Below, in pieces: positions 1 to 10,329 of a stretch of DNA of 64,000 bases. The DNA is from Artemia franciscana (Eukaryota; Arthropoda; Branchiopoda; Anostraca; Artemiidae), in NCBI RefSeq assembly GCF_032884065.1, contig NC_088863.1, positions 46,645,797-46,709,796 on the forward strand, written 5' to 3'. Under the pieces are notes generated by a model, which had not been told where the DNA came from, searched no databases, and saw nothing but the letters and a program-made list of their open reading frames with translations. The stretch's first letter is position 1. The number at the start of each line of letters is the position of its first letter. Made by a program: the position numbers and the translations under genes.

Positions 1-180
1 TAAGGTTTGAACCTGGAACCTCTCGAACCTAGAACCTGGAACATACCGCGTTACCAACTCAGCTACATCAGCTTGTATACTTTCGTTTTTGAATTGGTAT
101 ATGATGAAATAATTCAGACGTCATATACGGACAGACAGACAGACAGACATAACCCACAAACAACTTATTTTTATATATAT
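1..180 (-). mobile_element. Helitron 5'-end fragment with tRNA-like module
   Basis: On the minus strand this reads from a Helitron-like 5' terminus (TATATATAAAAATAAGTTG near 160-180), through a GTCTGTCTGTC tract, into a tRNA-like stretch. An A-box-like sequence TAGCTGAGTTGG lies at 54-65 and a B-box-like GGTTCAAACC at 4-13. The same ~175 bases recur at 796-970, and a diverged copy lies at 18035-18207. No helicase or Rep coding remains here, so it is a truncated or non-autonomous piece cut by the window edge. Confidence 0.6.
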
Positions 181-795
181 TTTTTTAGTTTTCTTTTTCT
201 CCTTTATATGTCAGTTTTTTTCCTTTTTTTAGTTTTTTTCTTTTTCAGTTTTTTTGTTTTTTATTAGTTTTTATTTTTTTTCTTTTTACCTTTTTTTTAG
301 TTTTTTTTTCATTTTTAGTTTTTTTTTCTTCTTTCGTATTAATGCTAAAGCCAACATTCGAACCTGGAACCTCTCGGACCTAGAACCTCGGACCTTCTCT
401 GTGTCCCCGTCGTCATTTATATATCCCCCTGTGCCTATTTTTGGTTTTTACCTTTTTTTTGCTTTTTTAGTTTTTTTTCTTTTTTATTTTTAGTTTTTTT
501 TTGTAGTTTTTACTCTTTTTTTTAGTTTTTTATTTTTATTCTTATTTTTTTAGTTTTCTTTTTCTCCTTTATTTTTCAGTTTTTTCCTTTTTTCTTTTTT
601 TTCTTTTTTAGTTTTTAGTTTTTAGTTTTTTTTTAGTTTTTTACCTATTTTTAGTTTTTGGTTTGTTTTGTAGTTTTTACCTTTTTTTTAGTTATTTTAT
701 TAGTTTTTAGTTTTTTTTTTCTTTTTTAGGTTTTAGTTTTTTACCTTTTTTTTACTTTTTTTAGCTTTTTTATTTTTTTTGTTTTTTTTGTAGTT
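181..795. repeat. T-rich low-complexity filler (TTTTTAG repeats)
   Basis: This stretch is almost entirely runs of T broken by AG, C and A, of the form TTTTTAGTTTTTTTC. The same filler occurs inside Helitron copies at 12600-14040, 14290-15380 and 17700-18030, so it probably belongs to that family. A partial copy of the tRNA-like 3' half is visible at 355-400. The open frames here are compositional artefacts; I see no gene. Confidence 0.75.
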
Positions 796-963
796 TTTGT
801 AAGGTTTGAACCTGGAACCTCTCGAACCTAGAACCTGGAACATACCGCGTTACCAACTCAGCTACATCAGCTTGTATACTTTCGTTTTTGAATTGGTATA
901 TGATGAAATAATTCAGACGTCATATACGGACAGACAGACAGACAGACATAACCCACAAACAAC

Positions 964-1030
<67 letters not shown>
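796..1030 (-). mobile_element. Second Helitron 5'-end copy with tRNA-like module and (AT)n
   Basis: Bases 796-970 repeat 1-175 almost exactly: B-box-like GGTTCAAACC at 803-812, A-box-like TAGCTGAGTTGG at 853-864, then the CAGACAGACA tract and the CTTATTTTTATATA terminus, all on the minus strand. The terminus runs into an (AT)n tract at about 971-1029. Two tandem copies of the same end suggest nested or tandem Helitron insertion. Confidence 0.6.
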
Positions 1031-1033
<3 letters not shown>

Positions 1034-1759
1034 TTCTTGTTCTTTTCTGTATTATTTGCTTATTTTGTCTCCTTCTTTTTTTCTGACTTGTATTTGTTCA
1101 AGTTTAGTTTGACCGGGTCACTCATAATTTGATTATTCATTATGATTTTTATTTTTCGTTTTTTTTTTTTGCTTTGTTAGTGCAACCATGTATTTTGTCG
1201 ACTCAGAAGTCCAAATTCGGCCCTTTGAGGGCTTGTGATAGAGATCTTTTTGGAATTAATATCTTATCTAGTAGAGAGAGATAGAAGCAGAGGTGCCTCT
1301 TTAAACTTGTTTTCAAATTCAAGATTTAAGGCTAATGGTCTTTTTTGTTCCCGCCCAATTTCTGAAACAGATTCTAAGAATCTTAATAACGCCACTGCTA
1401 GTATCTATTCGATAGCAAACTCGTTTATGAGACTTGACAAAAACATAAACAAGTGGGAGAAAAAAACAAAAGATGTTTGTTTAGCAAAAGCACGTTAGAT
1501 TCTACGGAGATTAATTTAAATGAACAGGTTATGTAAAAGAAAATATACCCACTGCTGAGCTAAAAATAGTGTTTTCTTTTGCACATCAATTTAAAGGGTA
1601 ATCCTATATTTTTTCGCTCAGAGATTTTGATTCGATGCGCATTGAATGCAAATGGTAGAACTTGTACGAAAAGTAGACAAATCTTTTATTTTCGAGATGG
1701 GTGTCTGTTTTGAAATGTAAAGCGTGAACTCTCCCAAACCTCAACCGAGACCGAGTCCG
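1031..1759. other. Non-coding stretch with LINE-like remnants
   Basis: Bases 1205-1240 contain AAATTCGGCCCTTTGAGGGC followed by TTGTGATAG. This resembles the 3' end of the CR1-like element at 46861-46910 read on its minus strand, so a LINE 3' terminus may lie here. A short open frame at 1235-1498 has no feature I recognise. Nothing else can be assigned. Confidence 0.3.
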
Positions 1760-2662
1760 TTTGGAAATGAAAATTGTTTGGCTATTGGGAGAACCCTTGG
1801 GTATTGAGAATTGCAAGCAGTTAGCCAGGTGGGTGAAACACACACCTGGCTATTTTCTTTTAATCTTCAGTTCTCGAAGTCCACCAGTCCCCAAACTTAA
1901 ACCTCGTCATGTTACTTCTGAATTCCTTTTTACAAATTGTGATGAAAATGAAATAAATGAAATAATTATGTGTATGAAATAACAATCCTGTGGAGTAGAT
2001 GAAGTATCGTTAAAGCAACAAAAACAATTGTTATTTCTATTTTGACTCATCTGATTAATTTATCACTTGAAGAGGGAACTTTTCCAGAAAGACTTAAATT
2101 AGCCTGAGTGCTACCCCTTCACAAAGGGAAGTAAAAAAATGAACCGAGTAATTACCGATCCATTTCTATTTTACCTTTTTTTCGAAGATTTATGAGAAAG
2201 TAGTCCATGAAAGAATGTATGATTACCTCCAGGAGTAGAATCTTCTGTGCGATACCCAACTTGGCTTTCGCAAAGGACTTTCTACGGATATGCACCAGCT
2301 ATCTGGAATTCAATCCCCTTGGAAATCCGGAACTCAAATAACCTTACTACCTTCAAGCGAGCAGTGAAGGGTCGTTCCAGAAATACTGTTTAGATTTGAA
2401 TATCATGCGGTCCTCCTCTTTTCGGTCTTTTCTTTTCTTTTCTTTTTTTTTCTTTTCTTTCTCTTCGTCACTCCCCTTTTTTCTCTTTTTTTTCTTTTTT
2501 GATAAATCCAGTTGATTCGTTGTTTCTGTTAGTTGATTGTTTAATTATTCTTTAGTTAAGTTTCTGCCCTAGTCAAGCACTTTTGTGCTTTCCTGGCAGA
2601 TTATGTACATGTAATTATGTGTTTTCATTTAAATATATATGATTGAATTGAATTGAAGAATT
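1760..2662 (+). pseudogene. Internally deleted non-LTR retrotransposon (RT fragment + 3' end)
   Basis: From about 1880 the plus-strand frames give the start of a LINE reverse transcriptase: SCGVDEVSLK, HLINLSLEEGTFPERLKLA, a damaged YRPIS region and TQLGFRKGLSTD (about 2255-2290). Directly afterwards the frame becomes AIWNSIPLEIRNSNNLTTF (2310-2365), which is typical of the extreme C-terminus of Jockey/CR1-type polymerases. Thus the palm with its YADD motif and the thumb are missing. A 3' UTR follows, ending near 2662 in a GAATT-repeat tail (GATTGAATTGAATTGAA). Several stops and frameshifts show it is dead. Confidence 0.75.
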
Positions 2663-4248
2663 CCTGCGAACAAAACTCTAGCACAGCTTGCATCAAACAA
2701 TAAGTGCGTAATTGGTAATTTGATGTGTGTGTGTAGACTTGTTCCTGTGTTTGCGTACGTTTGTGTTTTTGTGCTCCTCAATCTCATCCTGCTAAATAAC
2801 TAAGAAGACTAATCCGCCATTCCATCATAAATTTACTATGAAAAAGTAGTACATAAACAGAATTGATGGAAATAAAACTAATTTATTGGGAAGATAACAA
2901 GAGGAAAAGTTTGTGTAAAACGAAAAACTCGATGCATACCCGTACTAATGAACTTATTTTGGAAGAAATATAGCCTCTCAGGCGCATACGGGTTAAAGCA
3001 CATAAAAAAGAATTTTTATTGAAATAGAAGAAAAGCGATAACAGTAAAAAGTTCGGGATTTCCCAAAATGAATTTAAAAACCCTTGTCCATCGTATCTGC
3101 CCCCATTAAAATACAACAACGAAAACAAACAGTCCGCACATGCAAAAGTAAACTACCCAAAGAAAAAGGATGAATGTTTGAGAGGTTTTTCACTCTCAGA
3201 AATCATATACCTCAGGTGGCTAGTACCAAGCATGGCAGAAGTGTGCCAAGCATAGCGGAACTGTGAGAACAGTACTAAGAGTGAATGATCTGTGCCAAGC
3301 ATGACATAAGTTTCCCAAGCATGGCAGATGTCTGCTAAGTCTGATACAAGATCGTGATTTCATAGCAATCTGGGAATGTACATTATACAATTAGGCTAGT
3401 GAGTTAAGTAATTGAAAATTAAAGAGCCATTTGAAACAGACGGACAGAAAATAAAATCCTTCAATGATCTAAATGTGAAACGGTCAAACATTACTGTCTA
3501 TGCATAATTGACTGAAAATGAAGAGAAATAAAAATAAATAATTATACCAAACATAAAAGAAATGGGTACTGCTATATACAAATAATTAAATCCTAAACGA
3601 TTAAAAATTAAAATGAGTGCTAAAGTTAAACCAAAAAGGACACAAATTACTGCCCATAGGAGTTCGACTAGAGTTCCGTTCTAACCGTAAACCAAAATAA
3701 AAAATTGTCGCTAAATATAATCTGTAAACCTTAATTGTTGATGCTTCCTGTAATTAGTATATTAAACACTAAATAATTATACATTACACATTCAGTTCAT
3801 TTTCAATATCTTTCCAGTCACCTTGATTTTTATAGGGGTTTTTTTTTGTCAGTATTTTGGAATTAATAAGATGAAAGCTATTTTTCTTGTAATAAGATTA
3901 GGGCATTAACGTTATTTTGTGTTAGGGCGAGATGCACAAGATTTCGGAAAGAAACTTAAAGACGCTTTAATTAAATACCAAAAATGAACGAATTGTACAG
4001 AAAACGTAATAATTGTAGGAAAAACTATAAAAATCACAAATATTAAGCCCAGGTAACATACAAGAAATTTATAAAAAAAAAACTAAAATTGTTTGTATTA
4101 AATGTATTTAATATACTTCAGACCAGATAAGAAACTTCATTATTTTTGGACATTGACGAAGAATGAGACAGAAATTTATGGAGGAAAAAATAATTTTCCT
4201 TGCCAATATTTTTTAACACATTTTTTTTTATCAAACACGAAGATTTAT
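2663..4248. other. AT-rich intergenic DNA
   Basis: No convincing gene is seen on either strand. The only structured element is a short dispersed repeat at about 3165-3345, listed separately. The last ~150 bases are the downstream flank of the minus-strand transposase gene. Confidence 0.5.
3165..3345 (+). repeat. Degenerate short tandem repeat (GTGCCAAGCATGGCAGAAGT-like)
   Basis: Four to five imperfect copies of a ~20-bp unit (GCCAAGCATGGCAGAAGTGT) follow a segment reading CACTCTCAGAAATCATATAC. A reverse-complement relative, including the same TTTCAGAAATCAC segment, lies at 59540-59640, so this is a dispersed family. Function unknown. Confidence 0.5.
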
Positions 4249-6585
4249 CTATTCCAAATCAGACCAAATTATTTCTTCAAAATCACTGTTTTCATGCATT
4301 GAGTTCCTGGTAAATTCACTGTTCTCCCCCGATCCCTTCTCTGCGTTTTTTTTCTTGCTGTTCACTTCAACTCGACTCAACCTTCTTTTTTTTCCTCTTT
4401 TTATTTCTTGAGACAAGCTTGAGTCCTTCGGTTGGTGGGCTGTTGTACATTTTACAGACACAGGTTCTCTGATTTCCATATTCCTTGCAACCCTTGAGTC
4501 TAAAATTTCAGGAAGTAAGGATTCATTCCAGAAGGCTTCAAGGTTCGGAAATATTTTTTCCCAGTAGTCTTTCGATCGGTGAACTGTAATTATTTCCCAA
4601 TCCTCAATAGAGTTATAAACTATTAAGTGGCATACCATTTTATCCAGTATCTCGAGTTGGCCTTGTATCTGGGCGAAATACCTGTGATTTTTTTTTAGCT
4701 GAAGACCTTCACTGGATAATTCAAGAAAAAATGCTTTAACTAAATTTTTTGACTGGGCCACATCATAAATGGTTTTGAACTCTGGTATATTATGCACCGT
4801 TTTTATCTCTATAGGTGTGCCATTAGGGAGCAGCCCATCTACAGATGCAGCAAGATACTGATACTGTGGATGCACACTGAGTCCTATTTGATCTCCCTTT
4901 ACGACTTTTAAGTTGAATTTGTTTTCATATGCTTCTAGTGCCACTACTTCTAAATCTAAGCCCTTTTTCATTAGGGCAGAGCAGAATCTAGGTCCCAAGT
5001 TTCGAATTTGCTTAACAATTGGGGCAACTCTGGTGCTGTTTTTTCTGGTTGCAATTCTGTGGAAGTAACTACTAGTTATTCTCTTAGATCTTTCTTCAAC
5101 CCAAGTGTCATTTTTGGATTGGCCCTTGGTACTGTTGAACAAACAGCTTATACTGGCAAAATCCAATTTTAAATTCTCGTCAGTATATTTTTGTATGGCC
5201 AAATTCATTTCATCAGAAGTCATGTCTGGCTTATTGCAATTTGGTCCATAGTCACGATTACCAAAGTTATAGTTTCTATTTTTTAACTTAGCAACGTGTT
5301 TTCCTCCAAGAGCACTATAATAACTGGTCAAATTACGTTTAGATATTACACGGAGTTTAGCCGTTTTATTACAATATTTTTTTGTTACGCTAGAAGGACT
5401 AAGCCCAAAAATATTTTTCCAAGCTAATTGATGCCATTTTGGACCTGAATTATAAGCAAGACTTGCTCCATGAACTCTTGCATGATATGAACCTCGTTTA
5501 GACCGGCTTATTTGCTTTCCTCCGATGAATTTAGCAACAACTGACATGTAGCTTTCAGCTAAGTTTGTAGTTGCGTCATTTCGAAGCTGCTCTGCTTTTC
5601 GACACACAATATCGACCTCTGTCATAACATCTTCAAACACGTGCAGGGGAAAATTATTCCACCGATCTTCTATTTCACTATTCACGGTCAATTCAGCAAT
5701 CTTAGGACATCCAGAATCACATTTTGTGTGGTTTCCGAAAACATGGTACGGACCTCTTTTTAACAAGATTTTCAATTCTTCTGCTGTTCCATTATTTTCA
5801 GAATTTATTTTTATCGCACCCGTTAAATTTTTTGTCAGTTGCTGGATAATTCCTCGGGGAAGACATTTTGTGTACAAACCTTTTTTATTTTTGCACAAAT
5901 TATATAGATGGGCTGTATAGTTTTTTGTGACGTGATTTGCACATTCATGTTTCCGTATGTTGGAACCGTAGGAAACACTTTGTTTTAGCTTATAAAAAAC
6001 ACTGGAATCACCGTCACCGATAAACTCTAAAAACTGTAATCCGTGCATCTCCTCACTGGAACGAAAGCCTTCAACTAGAATATCTGTTTCCATGCTCCTT
6101 GAATTTCCGTTATAATTCAGAAAGCAGAAATGATCTTTGGGAATTACTTTGGCGTTTGCAGAAGAAAAACATATATAACAGTATTTATTTTTTATGCCAA
6201 CATATAACAGTTTTTTCGTAAATGCATCTATGATAACTGCAACACATCCTTTGGCCGAATAATCGTGTCCTTTGCTACGCTTATTCCAGCCTCCATCACA
6301 TATCACTTTTGTCCAGTATAAGTCCTCCTTATACCTATCATCATGAATGGCTGATTTTAAGGCCTCTCGTCCATTTTCTAGCAAAATTTCCGATAAACTA
6401 TTCATCCAAGCATTACCAAGCTGCCTTTCAATACGGGAATAAACTATTCGTGACATTGGTTTCACTCCAAGCACCCCGAAGAATTCACACAGTGTAGAAT
6501 ATCCTCCTCCACTACCCATGGCTCCCCAAACAGCCTTCGAATTCAAGCAGCCTTTAAGACTTGATTTTTTTTTCGGAAAAAGCAA
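4249..6585 (-). CDS. Mutator-like transposase fused to YqaJ-type nuclease (N-terminus incomplete)
   Basis: A 778-codon open frame. The N-terminal half matches the animal Mutator-like transposase family: CDGGWNKRS with D97, CYICFSS, FIGDGDSSV with D191/D193, KHECANHVTKNY, and NLAESY with E344, giving a plausible DDE triad, plus the family's H-x2-CDSGC region (about 286-293). Residues 500-660 match the YqaJ/lambda-exonuclease-like nuclease fold: RITSS (502-506), YLAASVDGLLPNG with D583, EIK (593-595) and YFAQIQGQLEI with Q639/Q641. The first codon used here is TTG, so this is not the true start. The preceding minus-strand frame (6561-6693) encodes a zinc-ribbon-like KCNKCNW segment and should join this one, but is shifted at an A9 run near 6567-6575. 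Upstream sequence is lost in the N gap. The role is inferred as transposon mobilisation with a processing nuclease. No terminal inverted repeats were identified. Being open over 2.3 kb, it may be recently active or carry only a sequencing frameshift. Confidence 0.85.
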   Translation of the reverse strand: MLFPKKKSSLKGCLNSKAVWGAMGSGGGYSTLCEFFGVLGVKPMSRIVYSRIERQLGNAWMNSLSEILLENGREALKSAIHDDRYKEDLYWTKVICDGGWNKRSKGHDYSAKGCVAVIIDAFTKKLLYVGIKNKYCYICFSSANAKVIPKDHFCFLNYNGNSRSMETDILVEGFRSSEEMHGLQFLEFIGDGDSSVFYKLKQSVSYGSNIRKHECANHVTKNYTAHLYNLCKNKKGLYTKCLPRGIIQQLTKNLTGAIKINSENNGTAEELKILLKRGPYHVFGNHTKCDSGCPKIAELTVNSEIEDRWNNFPLHVFEDVMTEVDIVCRKAEQLRNDATTNLAESYMSVVAKFIGGKQISRSKRGSYHARVHGASLAYNSGPKWHQLAWKNIFGLSPSSVTKKYCNKTAKLRVISKRNLTSYYSALGGKHVAKLKNRNYNFGNRDYGPNCNKPDMTSDEMNLAIQKYTDENLKLDFASISCLFNSTKGQSKNDTWVEERSKRITSSYFHRIATRKNSTRVAPIVKQIRNLGPRFCSALMKKGLDLEVVALEAYENKFNLKVVKGDQIGLSVHPQYQYLAASVDGLLPNGTPIEIKTVHNIPEFKTIYDVAQSKNLVKAFFLELSSEGLQLKKNHRYFAQIQGQLEILDKMVCHLIVYNSIEDWEIITVHRSKDYWEKIFPNLEAFWNESLLPEILDSRVARNMEIREPVSVKCTTAHQPKDSSLSQEIKRGKKRRLSRVEVNSKKKNAEKGSGENSEFTRNSMHENSDFEEIIWSDLE

Positions 6586-6693
6586 CCTGTGTCTGGTCCG
6601 TAAAACTTGAAAGATATTCTTTTACGCTTGTTGCTGGACATTCTGGTTCACCTTTAATCCTCTTTTCCCAGTTACACTTATTACACTTAACTT
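6561..6693 (-). pseudogene. N-terminal zinc-ribbon segment of the transposase, out of frame
   Basis: On the minus strand this encodes a segment with KCNKCNWEKRIKGEPEC, a likely Cys-based zinc ribbon, then SFTDQTQVAFSEKK, which stops just after the A9 run. The sense of the protein continues in the other frame (SSLKGCLNSKAVWGAMGSGG), so the two are one gene separated by a one-base shift. The 5' end runs into the N gap. Confidence 0.6.
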
Positions 6694-6793
6694 NNNNNNN
6701 NNNNNNNNNNNNNNNNNNNNNNNNNNNNNNNNNNNNNNNNNNNNNNNNNNNNNNNNNNNNNNNNNNNNNNNNNNNNNNNNNNNNNNNNNNNNN
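6694..6793. other. Assembly gap (100 N)
   Basis: Exactly 100 Ns, the usual placeholder for a gap of unknown size. It separates the transposase N-terminus from the left arm of a foldback repeat, so the true distance and any intervening sequence are unknown. Confidence 0.98.
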
Positions 6794-9149
6794 AAGTAAT
6801 TTGCCATGGGGGAAGACAATTTCCATGAAGGGAGCGCAGGATTTACTAGTATTACTTAAAAAAAACAATGGAAAAATAAATATGAAAACGTTTTTTTTTT
6901 CAGCTGGAAGTAAGGATCAGCATTAAAACTTAAAACAAATAGAAATTATTACCCAAATGAGGGGCTCACCTCCTCCTAATACCTCACTCTTTACGCTCAA
7001 GTATTTTAGTAATTTCAACTATTTATTCTACGGCTTTTGTGATTAAGGAGTCATCCTTAATGAATTGGGACAAAATTTCAGCTTTAGTGTAAAGAGCGAG
7101 GTACTGACGAGGGGGCGAACCCCCTCATATATATGTAATAAAAACATGAGAATTCAAAAGTTCTTTATGTAAGCTAATTTACAAGTTACGTATATCATCT
7201 ACTAATAAACAGATTCGTAAAAAATTATAAGTTCTAGTTGCCTTTTAATTAACCGAAAATCGGAGGGCAACTAGGCTTCCTCCCCCGCTCTTTTTTTCTC
7301 AAAATCATTCGATCAAAATTATGAGAAAGCCATGTAGCCAAAAAAATAAATATGCAAATTTCGTTTTAATTATTCCTCTGCGGAGAGCCAAAATCAAAAC
7401 ATGCATTGATTCAAAAACGTTCAGGAATTAGATAAAAAAAAATAGTTTTTTATTTAACTGAAAGTAAGGAGTGACATTAAAACTTAAAACTCATAACTCC
7501 GTATATGAAATGGGTTGTCCCCTCTGCAGTCTTTACGCTAAGGTTTGACTCTTTGCCACAATTCTACTTTTTAAACAATTAAAAACTTTAGTGTAAAGAG
7601 CGTGGGACTGCGGAGGGGACAACCCATTTCATATACGGAGTAATTTCTGTTAGTTTTAAGTTTTAATGTCGCTCCTTACTTTCAGTTAAAAAAACTAGTT
7701 TTTTTTTATTAATTTCTGAACGTTTTTGAATTAATGCATGTTTGATTTTGGCTCTCCGCACATAAATTATTGAAATGAAATTAGTATATTATTTTTTTTT
7801 TGGCTAAATGTCTTTCTCTTAGTTTTGATCAGACGATTTTGAGAAATAAGAGGTGGGAAGGAGGCCTAGCTGCCCTCCAATTTTTCGGTTACTTAAAAAT
7901 GCTGCTTGAACTTTTAATATTCAACGAACGTTTTTATTAGTAAAAAAATATACGTAACTTAAGAATTAACTTACGTAACAAACTTTTATATTCTTATGTT
8001 TTTATTATGTGTACGAGGGGGTTTGTACCCTCGTTAATACCTCGCTCTTTACACTAAATCGTAAGTTTTGTCCCAATTCTTTAAGAATGACCCCTGAATC
8101 AAAAAGGCCGTAGAATAAATAGTTGAAATCACTAAAAATATTTTAGCATAAAGAGCGAGGTATTTATCTCCTCCTAAATACCTCGCTCTTTATGCTAAAG
8201 TATTTTTAGAACCCCTCATATGCGTAATAATCTCTGTTCGTTTTAAATTCAATGCTATTCCTTACTTTCATTGAAAAAATGTTTTCATGTTTACTTTTTC
8301 ATTGTTTTTTTTTAAAGTAATGCTAGAAAATCTTGCGCCCTTTTCATTGAATTTTTCTTCCCCATGACATATTCCTCAAAGGAAAGATCCTCCCACAAAG
8401 CCCTCTCCCATCAACCCAACCCCCCAAACCAAAAAATCCCTATGAAAACGTCTGTACACTTCCCAATAACCATTACTATATGTAAACACTGGTCAAAGTT
8501 TGTAACTTGCAGCCCCTCCCTCAGGGATTGTGGGGGAGTAAGTCATTCCCAAAGACATAGTTTATTATGGTTTTCGACTATGCTGAACAAAATGGCTATC
8601 TTAAAATTTTAATCGGTTGACTTTTGGAAAAAATGAGCATGGGAGGGGGCCTATTTGCCCTCAAATTTTTTGGTCACTTAAAAAGGGTACTAGAACTTTT
8701 CATTTCCGTTAGAATGAGCCCTCTCGCGACATTCTAGGACCACTTGGTCGATAAGATGACCCCTGGGGAAAAAAAAACAAACAACAAACAAATAAACACG
8801 CACCCGTGATTTGTCTTATGGCAAAAATACAAAATTCCACATTTTTTAGATAGGAGCTTGAAATTTTTACTATAGAGTTCTCTGATATACCGAATGCGAT
8901 TGTGTGATTTTCGTTAAGATTCTATGACTTTTAGTGGATGTTTCCTCCTTTTTTCCAAAATAGGGCAAATTTTCTCAGGCTCGTAACTTTTGCTGACAAA
9001 GACTAAATTAATTGAAACTTATATATTTAGAATCAGCGTAAAAATTCGATTCTTTGATGGATCTTTTAGCATCAAAATTCCGTTTTTTAGAGTTTCGTTT
9101 ACTATTGAGCCGGGTCGCCCCTTACTACAGTTCCTTACCACGAACTGTT
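6794..9149 (+). mobile_element. Foldback repeat family, copy A (with extended inverted left arm)
   Basis: A non-coding element. Bases 6794-7550 are largely the reverse complement of 7590-8370, giving arms of ~750 bp around a centre near 7570. The inner ~235 bp (7456-7690) begin AACTGAAAGTAAGGAGTGAC and end with the inverse of that sequence. The unique part runs to 9149, where the element ends in a hairpin with arms ACAGTTCCTT and ACGAACTGTT. The 3' end read in reverse contains AACTGTAGTAAGG, related to the 5' end, so ~19-bp terminal inverted repeats are present. No protein is encoded, so it is probably a non-autonomous DNA element. Confidence 0.6.
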
Positions 9150-9489
9150 TGAAAAGAAAATAATTCGGTATTTCGGGGCTTCTGACATTATTACTCCTTT
9201 GAGGAAGTTAGGCTCAAAATTGAAAAAGGATTATATTTTTTCTCTGGGCCCCTTCCACCTCTTAGTTCGTTTATTTGCCCGTTAGTTTTCACCTGTTTTC
9301 GCTTTATAGTTGTGTTATCTCTTAGCAGTTCTTTCGTTAGTTGAGTTATGGTTGTGGTATAATGTTTTATCGCTTGTATAGTTGTGTTATTTTCAAATTA
9401 TACTCCATAATAGAGAGGCTCCGAATACCCAGCATTGTATATAAAGCTCTTAATTTGAGGTTTTTTTTAACGTGACCAGATTCGTCCTG
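9150..9489. other. Short intergenic stretch
   Basis: AT-rich sequence between two foldback copies. Its first bases (GAAAAGAAAATAATTC) resemble the flank of copy B at 42427, so copies A and B may share a longer 3' sequence or a target preference. No gene seen. Confidence 0.4.
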
Positions 9490-10329
9490 CGCCCTTTTCA
9501 TTGAATTTTTTCCCCCATGGCATATTTCTCCAAGGAAAGATCCTCCCACATAGCCTCTTCCCTCAACCCTACCCCCAAAACCAAAAAAATCCCCCTGAAA
9601 ACGTCTGTACACTTTCCAATAACCATTATTATATGTAAACACTGGTTGAAGTTTGTAACTTGCAACCCCTCCCACGGTGACTGTGGGGGAGTAAGTCATC
9701 CCCAAAAACATAGTTATTATGATTTTCAACTATGCTAAACAAAATGGCTATCTCAAAATTTTGATCCGTTGACTTTGGGAAAAAAATGAGCGTAGGAGGG
9801 GGCCTAGATGCCCTCCAATTTTTTCGGTCACTCAAAAAGAGCACTAGAACTTTTCATTTCCGTTAGAATGAGCCCTCTTGCGACATTCTAGGACCACTTG
9901 GCCGATACGATGACCCCTGGGAAAAAAAAACAAAAAACAAATAAACACGCACCCGTGATTTGTCTTCTGGCAAAAAATGCAAAATTCCACATTTTTGTAG
10001 ATAGGAGTTTGAAACTTCTACAGAAGGGTTCTCTGATACGCTGAATCTGATGGTGTGATTTTCGTTAAGATCCTACGACTTTATAGGGGTGTTTCCCCCT
10101 ATTTTCTAAATAAGGCAAATTTTCTCAGGCTCGTAACTTTTGATGGCTAAGACTAAAGCTTTTGATGGCTAAGACTAATGGCTAAGACTTGATGAAACTT
10201 ATATATTTAAAATCAGCATTAAAATGCGATTCTATTGACGTAGCTATTGATATCAAAATTCAATTTTTTAGAGTTTTGGTTACTATTGAGCTGATCGCTC
10301 CTTACTACAGTTCGTTACCACGAACTGTT
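9490..10329 (+). mobile_element. Foldback repeat family, copy F (3' part only)
   Basis: Matches the 3' ~850 bp of copy A, from the GCGCCCTTTTCATTGAATTT region to the terminal hairpin ACAGTTCGTTACCACGAACT at 10308-10329. It lacks the 5' foldback. It carries a small local triplication of GATGGCTAAGACTAA near 10140-10190. The Penelope-like fragment starts immediately after its last base. Confidence 0.6.
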
